Below are positions 1-12,488 of a DNA stretch of 64,000 nt, piece by piece (within the stretch, counting starts at the first letter, position 1; each line of letters begins with the position of its first letter). Position numbers and translations under genes: made by a program. Source of the stretch: Buddleja alternifolia (taxonomy: Eukaryota; Streptophyta; Magnoliopsida; Lamiales; Scrophulariaceae); contig WHWC01000104.1 of assembly GCA_019426215.1 (NCBI GenBank), positions 1-64,000 on the forward strand, given 5' to 3'. The notes below the pieces were generated by a model. The model did not search any database. It was given only the letters and a program-made list of their open reading frames with translations, and was not told the DNA's origin.

Positions 1-32
1 TTGATAATCACAAAACATGTTAACAGGTAAAC

Positions 33-435
33 ATGATTCTCTACGAAGTCCTGAGGTTGTATACGCCTGTGATAGCCCTATATCAACATGCTCACAAAGA
101 AAGCAAGATAGGCAATCTCAATATCCAGGCCGGATATATTACTAGTCAACCGTGACCCTGAGCTGTGGGGCGACGATGCAGAAGATTTTAAACCCGAAAG
201 ATTTTCTGATGGCGTTTCGAAGGCTTGCAAAGATCATACGACATTTCTTCCATTCGGATAGGGGCCGAGGATGTGTATAGGCCAAAACTTTGCTATGATT
301 GAGGCAAAGGTTATTTTGTCCATGATACTAAAACATTTCTCATTTGAGCTCTCTACCTCATATATTCATGCTCCTTATACTGTTATGACACTTCAACCAC
401 AACATGGAGCTCAGATCATTATGCGCCCACTTTGA
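33..435 (+). pseudogene. Cytochrome P450 (CYP72-like) C-terminal fragment
   Basis: The translation reads MILYEVLRLYTPVIALYQ, then after a +1 frame shift near 120-140 it reads [20 protein letters not shown] and [19 protein letters not shown], ending in [11 protein letters not shown] and a TGA at 433-435. This covers the ExxR-to-C-terminus part of a plant P450, including the heme-binding FxxGxRxCxG signature around the cysteine ligand. In intact enzymes the residue after FG is usually Trp; here it is a TAG at 259-261. P450s of this clade are ER-anchored mono-oxygenases. The [15 protein letters not shown] and QHGAQ wording is closest to the CYP72 clan. The frame shift and the stop make this a dead relic. 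It probably extends beyond the left edge of the window. Confidence 0.85.
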
Positions 436-2307
436 GAAATTGTGTTTGTTATAAATACAACAAAAGTTTTGTATATAAAATAAGGTAATTTACCATCAAG
501 AAAATGTGAACCTTTTATGTATTTCTCGAGAGATTTTAAGTTGTGATGTAACAATGGATTTCAAAATAAATTTATAGAGTTGTATTGGAACGAATCCTCA
601 TGTTAATTACATGTGCACCTCCTTTGTTATTAGGTTATTAAACTTCTTATAGGTCTTATAATCAGACAACCCGGAAAACACGGGTTTGAAATTGTAATTC
701 GCTTTTCATTATTGGAGGGTGAAATTGTAATATGTTTTTATTAACAAAAATTTCTCAAACCTTAGTATGTAGTTTACCCTATGTGTTAATGTCCTAGGTA
801 ATCTTTTTCCGTGTCAGGAATGCTAATATGTAAGCACCTAAGTAGCATATAATGCACCGGCACTGTGAAAGACATCTCCGGCAGTGTCAAACACGGACAT
901 GACTCCAACACATGTCTCCATGCCAAATGGAGTGTCCAATAATTAAACAAGAAAGAACAACCTCTGACATAGCCCTGACGTGGTTGACAGTGTACATAAT
1001 AGCTAACCCTTTACTAATGCAACAATCTAGATTCTCAACTCCCAGATCACACAGAACTTTAGACTACGTTTGACCATATTTTTAAAGATGATTTTTTATT
1101 TTTTGGATCTTCAAAAAATGACAATTCACATTCAAACTCATTTTCTCCATACAATACTCATTCTCATTTTCTATTCCACATTTTTCTGTACAAACATATA
1201 TCATTTCACTATTCAATCATATCGCACTATCTCTCACCATTAATAACTCAATCACTTCCTACGTCAAATCCCAATAAAATTAATTAACTCAATCACTTCC
1301 TACGTCAAATCCCAATAAAATTTGAATAAAGCATATATGAAAACATTCATTCACTCTAAGTAATAACCTTTAAACAAAGCATGTGAATAAAATCATATAA
1401 TCTATCCCCCTAATGTCATGCAAACAACCACTTTAATTCTATATTATAATTCTTCAAACTAAGTTTTACCACTTTTATTTTCACGGCCCCACACAAATCA
1501 ATAAATTGGAAAGAGCACCATAACCCCCTTTCAGCCAATCTACGAAGGTGCAAGTGTAATTGTGCCACTCTAACTATGTGATAAACTCAAGAATGAGAAT
1601 TAATGGCTACAAATACTAGAGACTGAATTACCTGATGAGCTGATCGAGTTTCTCAATTCGCGCTTCCAAATTTTAATGAGAACTATTAGCTAAACATCGT
1701 ATAAGATATTGTTTAAATTCCCAAAATATGATTTTAGAAGCTTATAAACTTAAAAATAAATTGAGAATTCCCAACTTATTTCTTACTCAACCTAATTTTT
1801 GAAACATTAATAAATTATACACATACAAAACATACACACATGTTTATATACACATACATCACAATGCAACAAATGTTATACACGCACATTGCACATATTT
1901 TACATACACACGCTTCGCATATTTAACACAGACAAACTGCAAATATTTTAACAATTACGACTTAATTTTGAGATGATGACCGATTCGTACACTCTAGAGC
2001 TCCCTTCGACTAACTTCAAGACTTTTAACAATTACGACGTAATTTTGAGATTGAACGCGACGACATTAAGTGTATGATTTTGAATTAAATTATGCAGTTT
2101 AGTATTATCTCAAATGTAGGCTATAAAAAATGTCCACTCTAAATTAATTATGATGGTTTAGCTAAAGGTAAAATTAAGTTACAACTTCACTATAATGAAA
2201 ATATTGATTAACATGTAACAAACCTCAACTTAAATAGAAAATAAAGAAATAAAACAACACAAAATATTTGTGATGGCTCCTCCCTCATGGAATAAAAATT
2301 GAAAAAG
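436..2307. other. AT-rich noncoding stretch with short tandem duplications
   Basis: I see no gene here. A segment of about 38 bp is tandemly repeated at about 1247-1321, and a second direct repeat (core ttttaacaattacgac) occurs near 1943 and 2023, about 80 bp apart. Both look like local slippage or duplication events. Confidence 0.6.
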
Positions 2308-2562
2308 CACTACTACAAAAATGGTCTATTACAGCACACCTATTACAGCGGTTTTTTAAAAACTGCTGAACGGAGGGGCCTTTTACAACAGTTCATGGGT
2401 GAACCGCTGTAATAGGGTTGACTGCGGGACCTATTACAGCGGTTCTTCTCAGAACCGCTGTAATAGCTCCCGAGCGAGAAGAACCGCTGTAATAGGCATA
2501 TTTTCAAAAAAAAAAAATCGCCTATTACAGCGGTTCACATAAGAACCGCTGTAATAGGTCCT
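2308..2562 (+). mobile_element. CACTA (En/Spm) element, left terminus with subterminal repeats
   Basis: The sequence starts with the terminal inverted repeat CACTACTACAAAAA. It is followed by multiple direct and inverted copies of CCTATTACAGCGGTT and its complement AACCGCTGTAATAGG. Dense subterminal repeats of this type are the binding sites of the TNPA protein in En/Spm elements. The same motifs occur in inverse order at 13610-13888 and in variant form at 61890-62221, so the three ends belong to one family. The three bases before the TIR (AAG) do not match the three after the 13888 end (TTG). Confidence 0.9.
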
Positions 2563-2794
2563 GACGAAAAAATTTGAAACTCTTCTATCTTCCCGCTTCT
2601 CTCTCTCACTCTCAAAATTTAAAACCCATTTCAGCCTCTCTCTCCCTCTACTCTCGGTCTCTCTCTCTCTCTCGATCCACCCCCAAAAGCTCGGCACCAC
2701 CGCCGCCGCCACCACCACCACATACCGGCACCGCCGCCACCACCACCACGACCGTGAGCTTCTTCTCATTCTCTTTCTCTCTCTATATATATAT
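2563..2794 (+). promoter_or_regulatory. CACTA 5' leader: CT-rich tract and CCACCG repeats
   Basis: A pyrimidine-rich tract (CTCTCTC repeats) is followed by runs of CCACCACCG and then gtgagcttcttctc, which resembles a splice donor. The same order of elements recurs in inverse orientation at 13400-13610 and, in plus orientation, at 57860-57980 (there with gtaagcttcttctc). It is therefore a conserved untranslated leader of this CACTA family, not a proline-rich protein, although it happens to translate openly. Confidence 0.65.
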
Positions 2795-3292
2795 ATGTAT
2801 ATTTGTATATGTGTGGGTGTATGTATATTTGTGTATGTGTGGGTGTATTTATATTTGTGCATATGTGGATGTATGTATATTTGTGTATGTGTGGGTGTAT
2901 TTATATTTGTGTATATGTGGGTGTATGTATATTTGTGTATATGTGGGTGTATGTATATTTGTGTATGTGTGGATGGGTGTATGTATATTTGTGTATGTGT
3001 GGATGGGTGTATGTATATTTGTGTATGTGTGGATGGGTGTATGTATATTTGTGTATATATTGATGGGTGTATGTATATTTGTGTATATATTGATGGGTGT
3101 ATGTATATTTGTGTATATGTGATTGTATGTATATTTGTGTATATGTGGTTGTATGTATATTTGTGTATATGTGGTTGTATGTATATTTGTGTATATGTGA
3201 TTGTATGTATATTTGTGTACATGTGGTTATATGTATATTTGTGTATATTTGGTTGTATGTATATTTGTGTATGTGTAGATGGGTGTATGTAT
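2795..3292. repeat. Minisatellite, 26-30 bp unit (TGTATGTATATTTGTGTATG)
   Basis: About 18 tandem units share the core tgtatgtatatttgtgtat, with interspersed gtggg, gtggatggg, attgatggg and gtggtt variants. Open reading frames across it on both strands are by-products of the period and low complexity and should not be read as genes. It lies just inside the leader of the left CACTA end. Confidence 0.85.
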
Positions 3293-3430
3293 AAATTTAT
3301 GTATTTACGAAAATATTTTTCGTATATAATTTTACCGTGTCGGAATGACACGAAATTCGTACGGTCATAGAGAAACGGCATTCTGAATAAAACGCAAGGC
3401 TTTGACTTGCGATCTCGTGATTTTAGCCAT

Positions 3431-4705
3431 CCGAGATCGTTTAAGGCCTCAAATACGGCAGAGGATTTGCATCTTGAGCAATTAGATGTAAAAACGGCAT
3501 TCCTTCATGGGGATTTGGAGGAGGATATCTACATGGTTCAACTGGAGGGGTTTCTGGAGAATGGACGAGAAGACCTTGTATGCAAGCTAGAGAAAAGCTT
3601 GTATGGACTTAAACAAGCTCTGAGGCAATGGTATAAGAAGTTTGACGCCTTCATGGCTAGTAGTGGATATACTAGGTGTCAAATGGATCATTGTTGTTAT
3701 TTCAAGAAGTTTAGGTATTGTTACATAATATTGCTACTGTATGTGGATGATATGTTAGTGGTTGGGTCTAACATGAGAGAAATTGATAAGTTGAAGATGC
3801 AAATATCCACGGAATTTGAGATGAAGGACTTGGGAGCTGCAAATACAATCCTCGGGATGAGGATCATTTGAGATAGGTCGAGTGGGAGTCTCAAGTTGAC
3901 TCAAGAGAAGTACATTGAAAAGGTACTTGCTAAATTTGCAATCTCAAATGCAAAGTCTAGAAGTACACCTTTAGGGAGTCATTTCAAGTTGAGCAAGGAA
4001 CAATCACCTAAGACTGAGGAAGAGCGAGATCAAATGGCAAAGGTTCCCTATGCCTCGGCCATTGGGAGTTTGATGTGCGCAATGGTGTGTACAAGGCCAG
4101 ATATAGCCCATGCACTGGGAGTTGTGAGTCGGTATATGGCTAATCCGGGGTTAAAGCATTGGGAAGCGATAAAGTGGCTACTGAGGTACTTTAGGGGTAC
4201 ATCGAGCATGTGCTTGTGTTTTTTGAGCAGTAGCGTGACTTTGGAGGGCTTCGTGGATGCGGATTTAGGTGGTTATCGAGATGGTCAGAAGAGTACATCG
4301 GGGTACATTTACACTTTGGGTGGCACGGCAATAAGTTGGACTTCTAGGCTACAAAAGTGTGTAGCACTTTCTACAACCGAAGCCGAGTACATAGCTATTT
4401 CAGAAGCTGGGAAGGAGATGGTTTGGTTGAAGAATTTTCTGAGGAAAATTGACAAGGAGCAACGGGATTGTGCACTTTATAGTGATAGTCAAAGTGCCAT
4501 TTGTTTGGCAAAGAATCCGGTGTTTCACTCAAGGATGAAGCATATTCAATTGAAGTATCATCATATCCGAGAGATGATAGATGATGGAACATTGGGGTTG
4601 AAGAAGGTGCTTGGTACAAAGAATCCGGCGGATATGTTAACTAAGGGAGTTACCACCGAGAAACTGAGGTTTTGCATGGCCTCAGTTGGCCTCGAGTTTC
4701 TGTGA
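3431..4705 (+). pseudogene. Copia pol 3' portion: reverse transcriptase and RNase H
   Basis: Reads LEQLDVKTAFLHGDLEEDIY, SLYGLKQALRQW and LLLYVDDMLVVG (the YVDD catalytic motif), then a stop near 3871 after AANTILGMRII. It continues in the same sense with LTQEKYIEKVLAKF, VCTRPDIAHALG, GFVDADLGGYRDGQKSTSGY and ALSTTEAEYIAISEA to KNPADMLTKG. This is the C-terminal half of a copia polyprotein of the TNT1-94 type. RNase H is essentially complete; gag, protease, integrase and the first part of RT are absent. The copy is truncated at its left end inside the CACTA region, at about 3430-3450. RT and RNase H would copy the element RNA into cDNA; here one stop and the truncation abolish that. Confidence 0.9.
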
Positions 4706-4797
4706 TGAAAGAGGCTAGTCTGCACTAGAGGATACTTTCACCGGGGTGGTGAAGAAGTATAACAAGAGTTGAGGTGATCAGTCTCCAAGTGGGAGAT

Positions 4798-5207
4798 TGA
4801 TGGGATATGTAGACTGATTGGAAGCGATTTGAAGTATAAGGAAGGAACAACAGGCATCGCCGCGGCGTTCAGGTTCCAACGCCACGGCATTCAAATGCAG
4901 TAGCCATCGCCGCGGTGTTCCGGCGGCGTTGACTGGCGTGTTGACCAAGACAAGTAAAAAGACGCGTTTTTGGAGTTGTTTAAGGCTGGATTTTGTTTCC
5001 TTATTTGATTACAAGTCTTCCAAGATACTACAAGAGTATATATACATACTCTTCTCTTGTAATGTAATCTATCATCATACAATCAATAAAAACCTCTAGT
5101 GTAGACCATGGACGTAGGCATTCTTGGCCGAACCACGTAAATCTCGTGTTTCTATTTTTCTTGCTTTTCGTTTACTTTTACTTGTTTATGCGCATTGATT
5201 CCTAACA
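4798..5207 (+). repeat. 3' LTR of the truncated copia copy
   Basis: A purine-rich tract (ccaagtgggagatt, 4784-4797) sits directly before TGATGGGATA, and the unit ends in GATTCCTAACA, giving TG...CA borders and 410 bp. It holds a TATA-like tatatataca near 5037 and an ataaaa-type signal near 5085. GC-rich ccgcgg stretches occur at 4855-4930. No matching 5' LTR is present. Confidence 0.85.
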
Positions 5208-5462
5208 AGTCAAAATGTTAAAAGTGGTAGGTGTGGTCGGATTCGGAAATTGACTCCATGAACGACATTGGCGAACAACTATAAATCGAGCAAAAAACGA
5301 AACAGCAGTATTACATGATCGAACAAGACAAGACTACCAGTCTAGGCAAAATCATTCGACCTCAAAAGATACCGGTGTTGCCAGTGTAAACACAAAACAG
5401 AGTAGTAAGTAAAGATCAGTTGAACTACACTATTTAGAGTACATGAGAGACGATATTAATAT

Positions 5463-8148
5463 TCAAGGGGAAACGGATGAATAGCACAGTGGTCCTAGAA
5501 GGAAATCGGGGGCATCAATGTGTTTGAATACTGGAGTCATCTTCAATCCAATAAGTTTTACTTGTTCCTTTGAATGCCCCTCAATAAATACATTCGTTAC
5601 CTGAAAAAACAATCACCACCTCATATAACTTGTCTCCCTCCACCAGTTCAATATCAACAAATAACCCCTAATGAAGAAGTTAAATGGAAGTGCAATCTGA
5701 AGAGTTTACAAATATTAAAGAAGACTACCCGAAATTAAGACCATCAATATAACATATATGTACGTGCGCACACAGCTATTTTAGTAGAAATATTGTCAAT
5801 CAATGACCATATACCTGTGTACAGCCAAATAACTGGAGCAGTTGCAATGATGAGCATGAATCGACAATCAATCCGAGTGCTTCGTTGGTCAAATTGCGAC
5901 ACTAAGATAAATCCAAATTCTGCAATGTTTTGCAATTTCTGGCAAGTGATAGAGCAGTGTGATTTGAAACTTGCAATACATCACACGCAGCTATTACGTA
6001 GCAAACATAAACTAATATCATAATGTGCAGGAGAGACAACTAAACTACCAAAATCATAATACTATTTCTGGATCATGGATTTAAGTCGGGAAAGTAATAA
6101 ATTCTAAAAAGTAAAGCACAAGGTTACATGATTTAAAGCAAAGGAAACTAATTTCCCTAGTGCAATCTTCGCAAAAACGAACACTCCAAACGTAGCCTAG
6201 TAGTTTACCATTGCTTTCATGTGATGCTGTTATCATCCAGTTACTTAAAAGAACTGTGTCGTGGTTGCAATAGAATTTCTGTTAACTGCAGCCTCAGTTC
6301 AGTTTTTTAAGATATAAATTAAGCCTTTCATAAGGTATCATCAGTTCATGAATGTGAAGCTCTTCAATATCTTGGGAGGGAAGATGTGATATGATAAAAT
6401 CCTTAATGTGCAAAGCTCATTTCGCCATAATTACGAGTTGACTTTGGTACAAACTACTAAAAAACAATACCTAGATAATGTTATTGAATGAAAGATCTTT
6501 CAGGCATGCTCCACGAACATCAAGATATGCAACAACAGCTTCACCACTGTCGGAACATCAAAGAAAAAAAAATTCAACTGTCAGCTATCAATTCCAAGGA
6601 ATAATAAATCATGTACACAGATACTGATGTAAGATTGATGTCGAAATCGAATACCTGAACACATTGCGACAGAGTTTTATCATCTGAATCGCATGGCAAC
6701 CATTTGCAAGATGACCTATGGAAACATCTGTCAATTTGCAAAGATTTGTCAGGTCTATTGCACGTAATCCCAAACAAGTATGACCAAGGACTTCCAAAGA
6801 TGAATCAGTCAACTCCCTGCAAATAGGGCAAAACATGAAACCTTATAAGCCAATGTTTGATTTTTCAAATCAAGCTGAATAATTTACAAATTAATCTGCT
6901 AATCAAAACACCACCATGCAATCTGCTAAAATAAGCTCCTTCATTCTGCAGCCATGTACAGAGACAACTTCACTAATAAAATCATCGGTAACAGTCTGAA
7001 TTCCAGCTACTGACAAAACTTCCAAGTTCTCTAGCTCCAGTAATGCTGGGAGAATAAGCATAGCATCTATTCCGTGAGCATTATCCAAGTATAATTCCCT
7101 TAAAACTGATTGCAGTGAGTTTGTTAGAGAGCAGATTCCCTCAGAGGTCAGCAAAGGGCACTGGCTGATATCAACAGATTTGAGAGAAGTTGCAGATGAC
7201 ACTGGCATACATAGTCCAGCTTCCATAAGACGATATGCACCCTTCAGGGATATGGTAGTCAAAGCAGGAAGACAGTTTGGGAAACGAGCCAAGGTGGCAG
7301 ATAGAGCATAGTCTGGTATACAGCATCCGCATTGATCAAATTGTAACACCTAATTTCATTTCAGAGAACAATAACATCAGGTCTTTGGAGATACAAAGGA
7401 ACATGAGTTATTGGCTATTGCTCTGTATGTAAACTGAACCTCGACATGCAATAATGGGTTAATTCAAATAGCATGTCTTAAAGAAGATAAGATTTAATAA
7501 AATCAAAAACAGTAAGAAACTGAAGACTGCATATCCCACTCCAGACGGATTTTTCCCTCCATTAATACAAAAATGGTAAACTAAACACGCACAGAAATGA
7601 CATAGGAAGCTCAAACAATACGAACTTAATTCTGAAACGGAATAAGTTATCCAGCATATGAAAGCAAAACATTGATTGAAAAAGAATCGCACCATCAACT
7701 TGCTGGTATTGTTCCTCAGATAACCATGAACAATCCCTTACGCGGCGTATCTCTGTTGGAGTTCCATGGAGAAGCAATTCAAGAAAATGAGCATCCATTC
7801 TCCGATTGTCACAAAGAAACCAAGAAATCTTGTGTCTCAGCACATCCGGTACGCACCCAAGTGAAGTGATTGCATCAGCATTTTTGGCAAGAATTGTCAA
7901 GCATAGCTCTTGCAAGGAAGGAGCCAATTGCTTCTGGCTTTTGCATGGATCCTGCATTTTGGGAATCCATTTTAGTTCTACTGCTTCACTTTTAGCAGAG
8001 ATGACATGCCTACACCTCCAGTCTTATTTTCACGATCCTTGATAATTTTCATGGCAGTTGAAAAGGGACCGGGCCAATCTTCTATTACATTATCTGCTTC
8101 TGGATGCGGAATTTCTCCTCCAGCAGCACCAGGACCATGGTTCCCCCT
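5463..8148 (-). pseudogene. Captured RAD7-like leucine-rich-repeat gene, exons 2 onward and 3' part of exon 1
   Basis: On the minus strand the exon blocks are about 8148-7693, 7349-6915, 6816-6655, 6546-6471, 5938-5815 and 5600-5463, joined by GT-AG introns. The product reads EDWPGPFSTAMKIIKDREN, LEELLLHGTPTEIR-type LRR text, LRAIDLTNLCKLTD, MKELILADCM and FKHIDAPDFLLGPLCYSSVS, ending in TGA at 5463-5465. Plants carry a single-copy type LRR protein of this layout, similar to RAD7/F-box LRR proteins used in substrate recognition or DNA repair; the molecular role of the plant family is not firmly known. Damage includes a frame shift near 8010 (GMSSLLKVKQ then AVELKWIPK), a TAG at the position where homologs have Trp in exon 5938-5815, and TAG at the 6471 exon end. 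Introns are retained, so the copy moved as DNA and not as a retrocopy. Confidence 0.75.
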
Positions 8149-8339
8149 TAGGGGTGGCAATTTGGGTCCAAAGATATATTTCAAACCCAACCCACCTAGG
8201 TTTTAGTTGGGTTGGGTCCTAAGTTTTTTCTCTTTGATTTCAACTAGGTTGGTTCTCACTTATTTTTGGGTCCAATTGGGTATTAAATTGGGCCCACTAT
8301 GGGTCCAAATCAGGTCCAAATTGGCTCTAACTTAATTTG

Positions 8340-9694
8340 AAATTTAACACACACCCAACACACAATTTCCACAAACACTTGAACACATTTACACATACAC
8401 TACACACTTTATATACACACTACACACTTTATACACACACTACACATATTTTACATACACTACACATATTTACACATACTATACACATTTTCACACACTA
8501 CACATATTTTACACACAATACACACATTTTCACACAAATTACACACATTTTCACACACCACATTTTCACATATTTTACACACACTACACACATTTTCACA
8601 CTCTACACATATTTTTACACACACTACACATATTTTCACACACTACACATATTTTACACACATTTTCACACACTACACATATTTTTACACACACTACACA
8701 CATTTTCACACACTACACATATTTTCACATATTTTACACACACTACACACATTTTCACACACTACACATATTTCACATATACTATACACATTTTCACACA
8801 CTACACATATTTTACACACACTATACATATTTTCACATATTTTACACACACTAGACATATTTTCACATATTTCACACACACTACACACACAATACACATT
8901 TTCACATACACTACACATATTTTCACACACTACACATATTTTAACATTTTTTACACACACAATACACATTTTCACACACACTACACATATTTTCACACCT
9001 ACATCACACATTTTACATAAACTACACATACTTTACACACACTACACATATTTTCACACACATTATATATTTTACACATACTACACATTTTCACACACAG
9101 ATAACATATTTTACACACACTACACACATTTTTACACACAAATGGTATATTTTACACACTATGTATATTTTCACACACAGATGACATATTTTACACACAC
9201 TACACACATTTTTACACACCACATATTTTCACACACACTACACAGATTTTCACACACCAGATATTTTCACATAATTTACACACACTACACACATTTTCAC
9301 ACACTACACACATTTCCACACGCTACACGTATTTTCACATATTTTACACACACTACACATATTTTAACAAACACTACACACATTTTACGCACACTATACA
9401 TATTTTCACATATTTTACACACACTACCCATATTTTCACATACACTACACACATTTTCACACACTACATATATTTTCACATATTTTACACACACTATACA
9501 TATTTTCACACACTACACACATTTTACACACACTACACATACTTTCACACCTACATCACACATTTTACACAAACTTTACACACACTACACATATTTTCAC
9601 AAGCATATCATATATTTTACACACACTACACATGTTTTACACACACTATACATATTTTCACACACACTACACATTTTCACACACTATACACATT
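8340..9694. repeat. Minisatellite array, left arm (CACACTACACATATTTTCACA)
   Basis: More than fifty loosely periodic units of about 22-26 bp are built from CACACTACACA, TATTTTCACA and TTTTACACA. All units point the same way. Frames on both strands stay open only because of the repeat composition (His, Thr, Tyr, Phe one way; Cys, Val, Ser, Glu the other), so no protein is called. Confidence 0.9.
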
Positions 9695-11600
9695 TGTGTC
9701 GTGTGTGTGAAAATGTGCGTAGTGTGTGAAAATGTATGAAGTGTGTAAAATGCATGAAAATATGTGTAGTGTGTGTAAATGTGCGTAGTCTGTGAAAATG
9801 TGTGGTGTGTGAAATTATGTGTGTCGTGTGTGAAAATATGTGTAGTCTGCGAAAATGTGTGTAGTGTATGAAAATATATGTAGTGTGTGAAAATGTGTGT
9901 AGTGTGTGCAAAATATATGATGTGTGTGAAAATATGTCTAAAATGTGTAGTGTGTGAAAATGTATGAAGTGTGTAAAATGTGTGTAGTGTGTGAAAATAT
10001 GTGTAGTGTGTGTAAATGTGTGTAGTGTGTGAAAATGTGTACTGTGCGAAAATGTGTGTAGTGTGTCAAATGTGTGTAGTGTGTGTGAAATATGTGATGT
10101 GTGTCAAAATGTGTGTAAAATATGTATAGTGTGTGAAAATATGTGTAGTGTGTGTAAAATATGTGTCGTGTGTGAAAATGTGTGTAGTGTGTGTAAAATA
10201 TATGTCGTGTGTGAAAATGTGTGCAGTGTGTGTAAAATGTATGATGTGTGTAGTGTGTGTAAAGTATGTGTAGTGTGTGAAAATATGTGTAGTATATATA
10301 AAAAGTGTGTAGTGTATGTAAAGAGGTGCTTTGTGTGTGAAAATATGTGTAGTGTGTGTAAAAAGTGTGCATAGTGTGTAAAAAAATGTGCATTGTGTGA
10401 AAAAGTGTGTAGTGTGTGTAAAAAGTGTGTACTGTGTAGTGTGTGTGAAAAGTGTGTAGTGTGTGTAAAAAGAGTGTAGTGTGTGTAAAAAGTGTGGATT
10501 GTGTGTGAAAATATGTGTACTGTGTGTAAAAAGTGTGTAGTGTGTGTATAAAGTGTGTATTGTGTGTGAAAAAGTGTGTAGTGTGTGTAAAAAGTGTGCA
10601 TTGTGTGTGAAAATGTATGTAGTGTGTGTAAAAAGTGTGCATTGTGTTTGAAAATGTGTGTAGTGTGTATAAAAAGTGTGTAGTGTGTGTAAAAAATATG
10701 CATTGTGTGTGAAAATGTGTGTAGTGTGTGTAAAGAGTTTGTAGTGTGTGTAAAAAATGTGCATTGTGTGTGAAAAAGTGTGTAATATGTGTAAAAAATG
10801 TGCATTGTGTGTGAAAACGTGTGTAGTGTGTGTGAAAAGTGTGTAGTGTGTGTAAAAAGAGTGTAGTGTGTGTAAAAAATGTGCATTGTGTGTGAAAAAG
10901 TGTGTAATATGTGTAAAAAGTGTGCATTGTGTGTGAAAACGTGTGTAGTGTGTGTGAAAAGTGTGTAGTGTGTGTAAAAAGAGTGTAGTGTGTGTAAAAA
11001 GTATGGATTGTGTGTGAAAATGTGTAGTGTGTGTATAAAGTGTGCATTGTGTGTGAAAAAGTGTGTAGTGTGTGTAAAAAGTATGCATTGTGTGTGAAAA
11101 TATGTGTAGTGTGTGTAAAAATTATGCATTGTGTGTGAAAAAGTGTGTAGTGTGTGTAAAAAGTGTGCATTGTGTGTGTGAAAATATGTGTAGTGTGTGT
11201 AAAAATTATGCATTGTGTGTGAAAATGTGTGTAGTGTGTGTAAAAAATATGCATTGTGTGTGAAAAAGTGTGTAAAAAGGGTGCATTGTGTGTGAAAATG
11301 TGTGTAGTGTGTGTAAAAGTGTGTTGTGTGTGTAAATGTATGTAAACAATATGCAGTGTGTGTAAAAGTGTGTTGTGTGTGTAAAAATATATAAAAAATA
11401 TGCAGTGTATGTAAAAGTGTGTTGTGTGTGTGTAAAAGTGTGTTGTGTATATGTAAATGTGTGTAGTGTGTGTAAAAAGTGTATAGTGTGTGTAAAATAT
11501 ATTGTGTGTGTAAAAGTGTGTTTTGTGTGTAAAAGTATGTTGTGTATGTGTAAATATGCCTAGTATGTGTAAAAAGTGTGCGGTGTGTGTAAAAAGAGTG
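9695..11600. repeat. Minisatellite array, right arm (TGTGAAAATGTGTGTAGTGTG), inverse of the left arm
   Basis: At 9690-9700 the array flips strand and continues as TGTGAAAATATGTGTAGTGTG units to about 11600. From about 10370 many units carry the variant gtgtgtaaaaagtgtgcatt, so the right arm is longer and has its own sub-family. With the left arm it forms a near-palindrome of more than 2.6 kb with practically no spacer. Confidence 0.9.
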
Positions 11601-11847
11601 TTTGGCTAAACTTGTTTAAAACATCTTCTAATCCAATTTTGGGTCTATGTTGGGTCCTAATTGGGTCTATTTTGGGTCTTTGTTGGGTCCTAACTGGGTC
11701 TTCATTGGGTCTACTTTGGGTCTTTGTTGGGTCCATTATGAGTCTAACTTTCATACAATTTTTTTTGCATAGGACCCGGTTGGACCCCGACCCGAATTGG
11801 ACCCAACCCAGTTGGACCCGACCCGATCCACCCAATTGCCACCTCTA

Positions 11848-12484
11848 GTTCCCCTGTTCCTCATAAGAAGAGAAATGGGCAAATCGAGATGCAATTCGCC
11901 TGGCTATATTTCGAAAGCGATCCCTGGAAACTCTTCTTGCATCTTCCGCATTCTCATCAGTCTCTCTCACTTGAACTTCATCCCACAGCCCTGCATTTTC
12001 TGCTGAGTGGATTGTACTTGAAACACTATTTCCATTTATATTTCTCTTTGAAGTTCAGCTGCAGTAACTCCATTAGAGGAAGAATTATTCTCTTCGAGTT
12101 TCATTTTCCCTTTCTCTTCTTTGCTCAGTCTCCCTCTAATCTTTGTACCAGCTTCAATTATGATGGTACATTACAAGAACTCCCCTCAACCTTCTTTCTT
12201 TTCCTAGTTACGACCTCAATGTTTTCCGAGTACTCACTTATACGCACGGTTCCACATTCTAAAACCATAGTAGAGTCACCCCCAGACCCCAACCCTATCT
12301 TCGGTTGCCCAGAATCGTCAGCGGGGGAACTCGAACTAGGGGTAGAACAGTTTGATGCTTGATTAAAAAATTCAAGGTTTTTGGCCGAAGTCACTGGTTC
12401 AACAACCACACTTTCCATATCTATAGGTTGTAAAGTCTTAGAAGTGAGAGTTGATCGAACCTCCCGAGACATCAATATTGTCAT
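11848..12484 (-). pseudogene. Captured RAD7-like LRR gene, N-terminal part of exon 1
   Basis: The start is the ATG at 12484-12482, reading MTILMSREVRSTLTSK, VVVEPVTSAKN, EVVTRKRKKVEGSS and, after frame shifts near 12160-12060, SAENAGLWDEVQVRETDENA and RFRNIARRIASRFAHFSSYE. This is the basic, low-complexity N-terminus that precedes the LRR domain. It is continuous with the exon ending at 8148 once the hAT element is removed. At least two frame shifts and one stop (TAA near 12158) make it non-functional. Only five bases separate the ATG from CACTA tnpD coding sequence, so the gene's own promoter and 5' UTR were not carried along. Confidence 0.7.
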
Positions 12485-12488
12485 TATA

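Larger units (their letters stand above)
8149..11847. mobile_element. Non-autonomous hAT element filled with an inverted minisatellite
   Basis: Left end TAGGGGTGGCAATTTGGGT and right end (reverse complement) TAGAGGTGGCAATTGGGT form hAT-type terminal inverted repeats. Flanking 8-mers are TTCCCCCT on the left (8141-8148) and GTTCCCCT on the right (11848-11855); they match except for one C, as expected for the 8-bp hAT duplication. The subterminal 200-300 bp on each side are rich in GGGTCC/GGACCC motifs. No transposase can be read inside. The element interrupts exon 1 of the RAD7-like gene; joining the flanks restores EEQGNHGPGAAGGE in frame. Its interior is described in the two repeat entries within it. 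Confidence 0.85.

Noticed and set aside
2449..3381. 310-codon minus-strand ORF and overlapping plus-strand ORFs
   Set aside because: They translate CACTA subterminal repeats, CT/CCACCG tracts and a minisatellite in several frames simultaneously.
7672..8206. Plus-strand ORFs across the LRR exons
   Set aside because: They are opposite-strand shadows of the minus-strand exons, which show the recognisable LRR protein text and splice sites.
8337..9729. Long plus-strand ORFs rich in His, Thr, Tyr and Phe, and minus-strand Cys/Val/Ser ORFs
   Set aside because: They follow exactly the minisatellite and stay open only because the repeat lacks stop codons in those frames; there is no domain, and both strands are open at once.
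9938..11254. A 438-codon minus-strand ORF and its overlapping partners
   Set aside because: All three frames of the same strand are open through the TGTGAAAATGTG array; this is low-complexity repeat, not coding selection.
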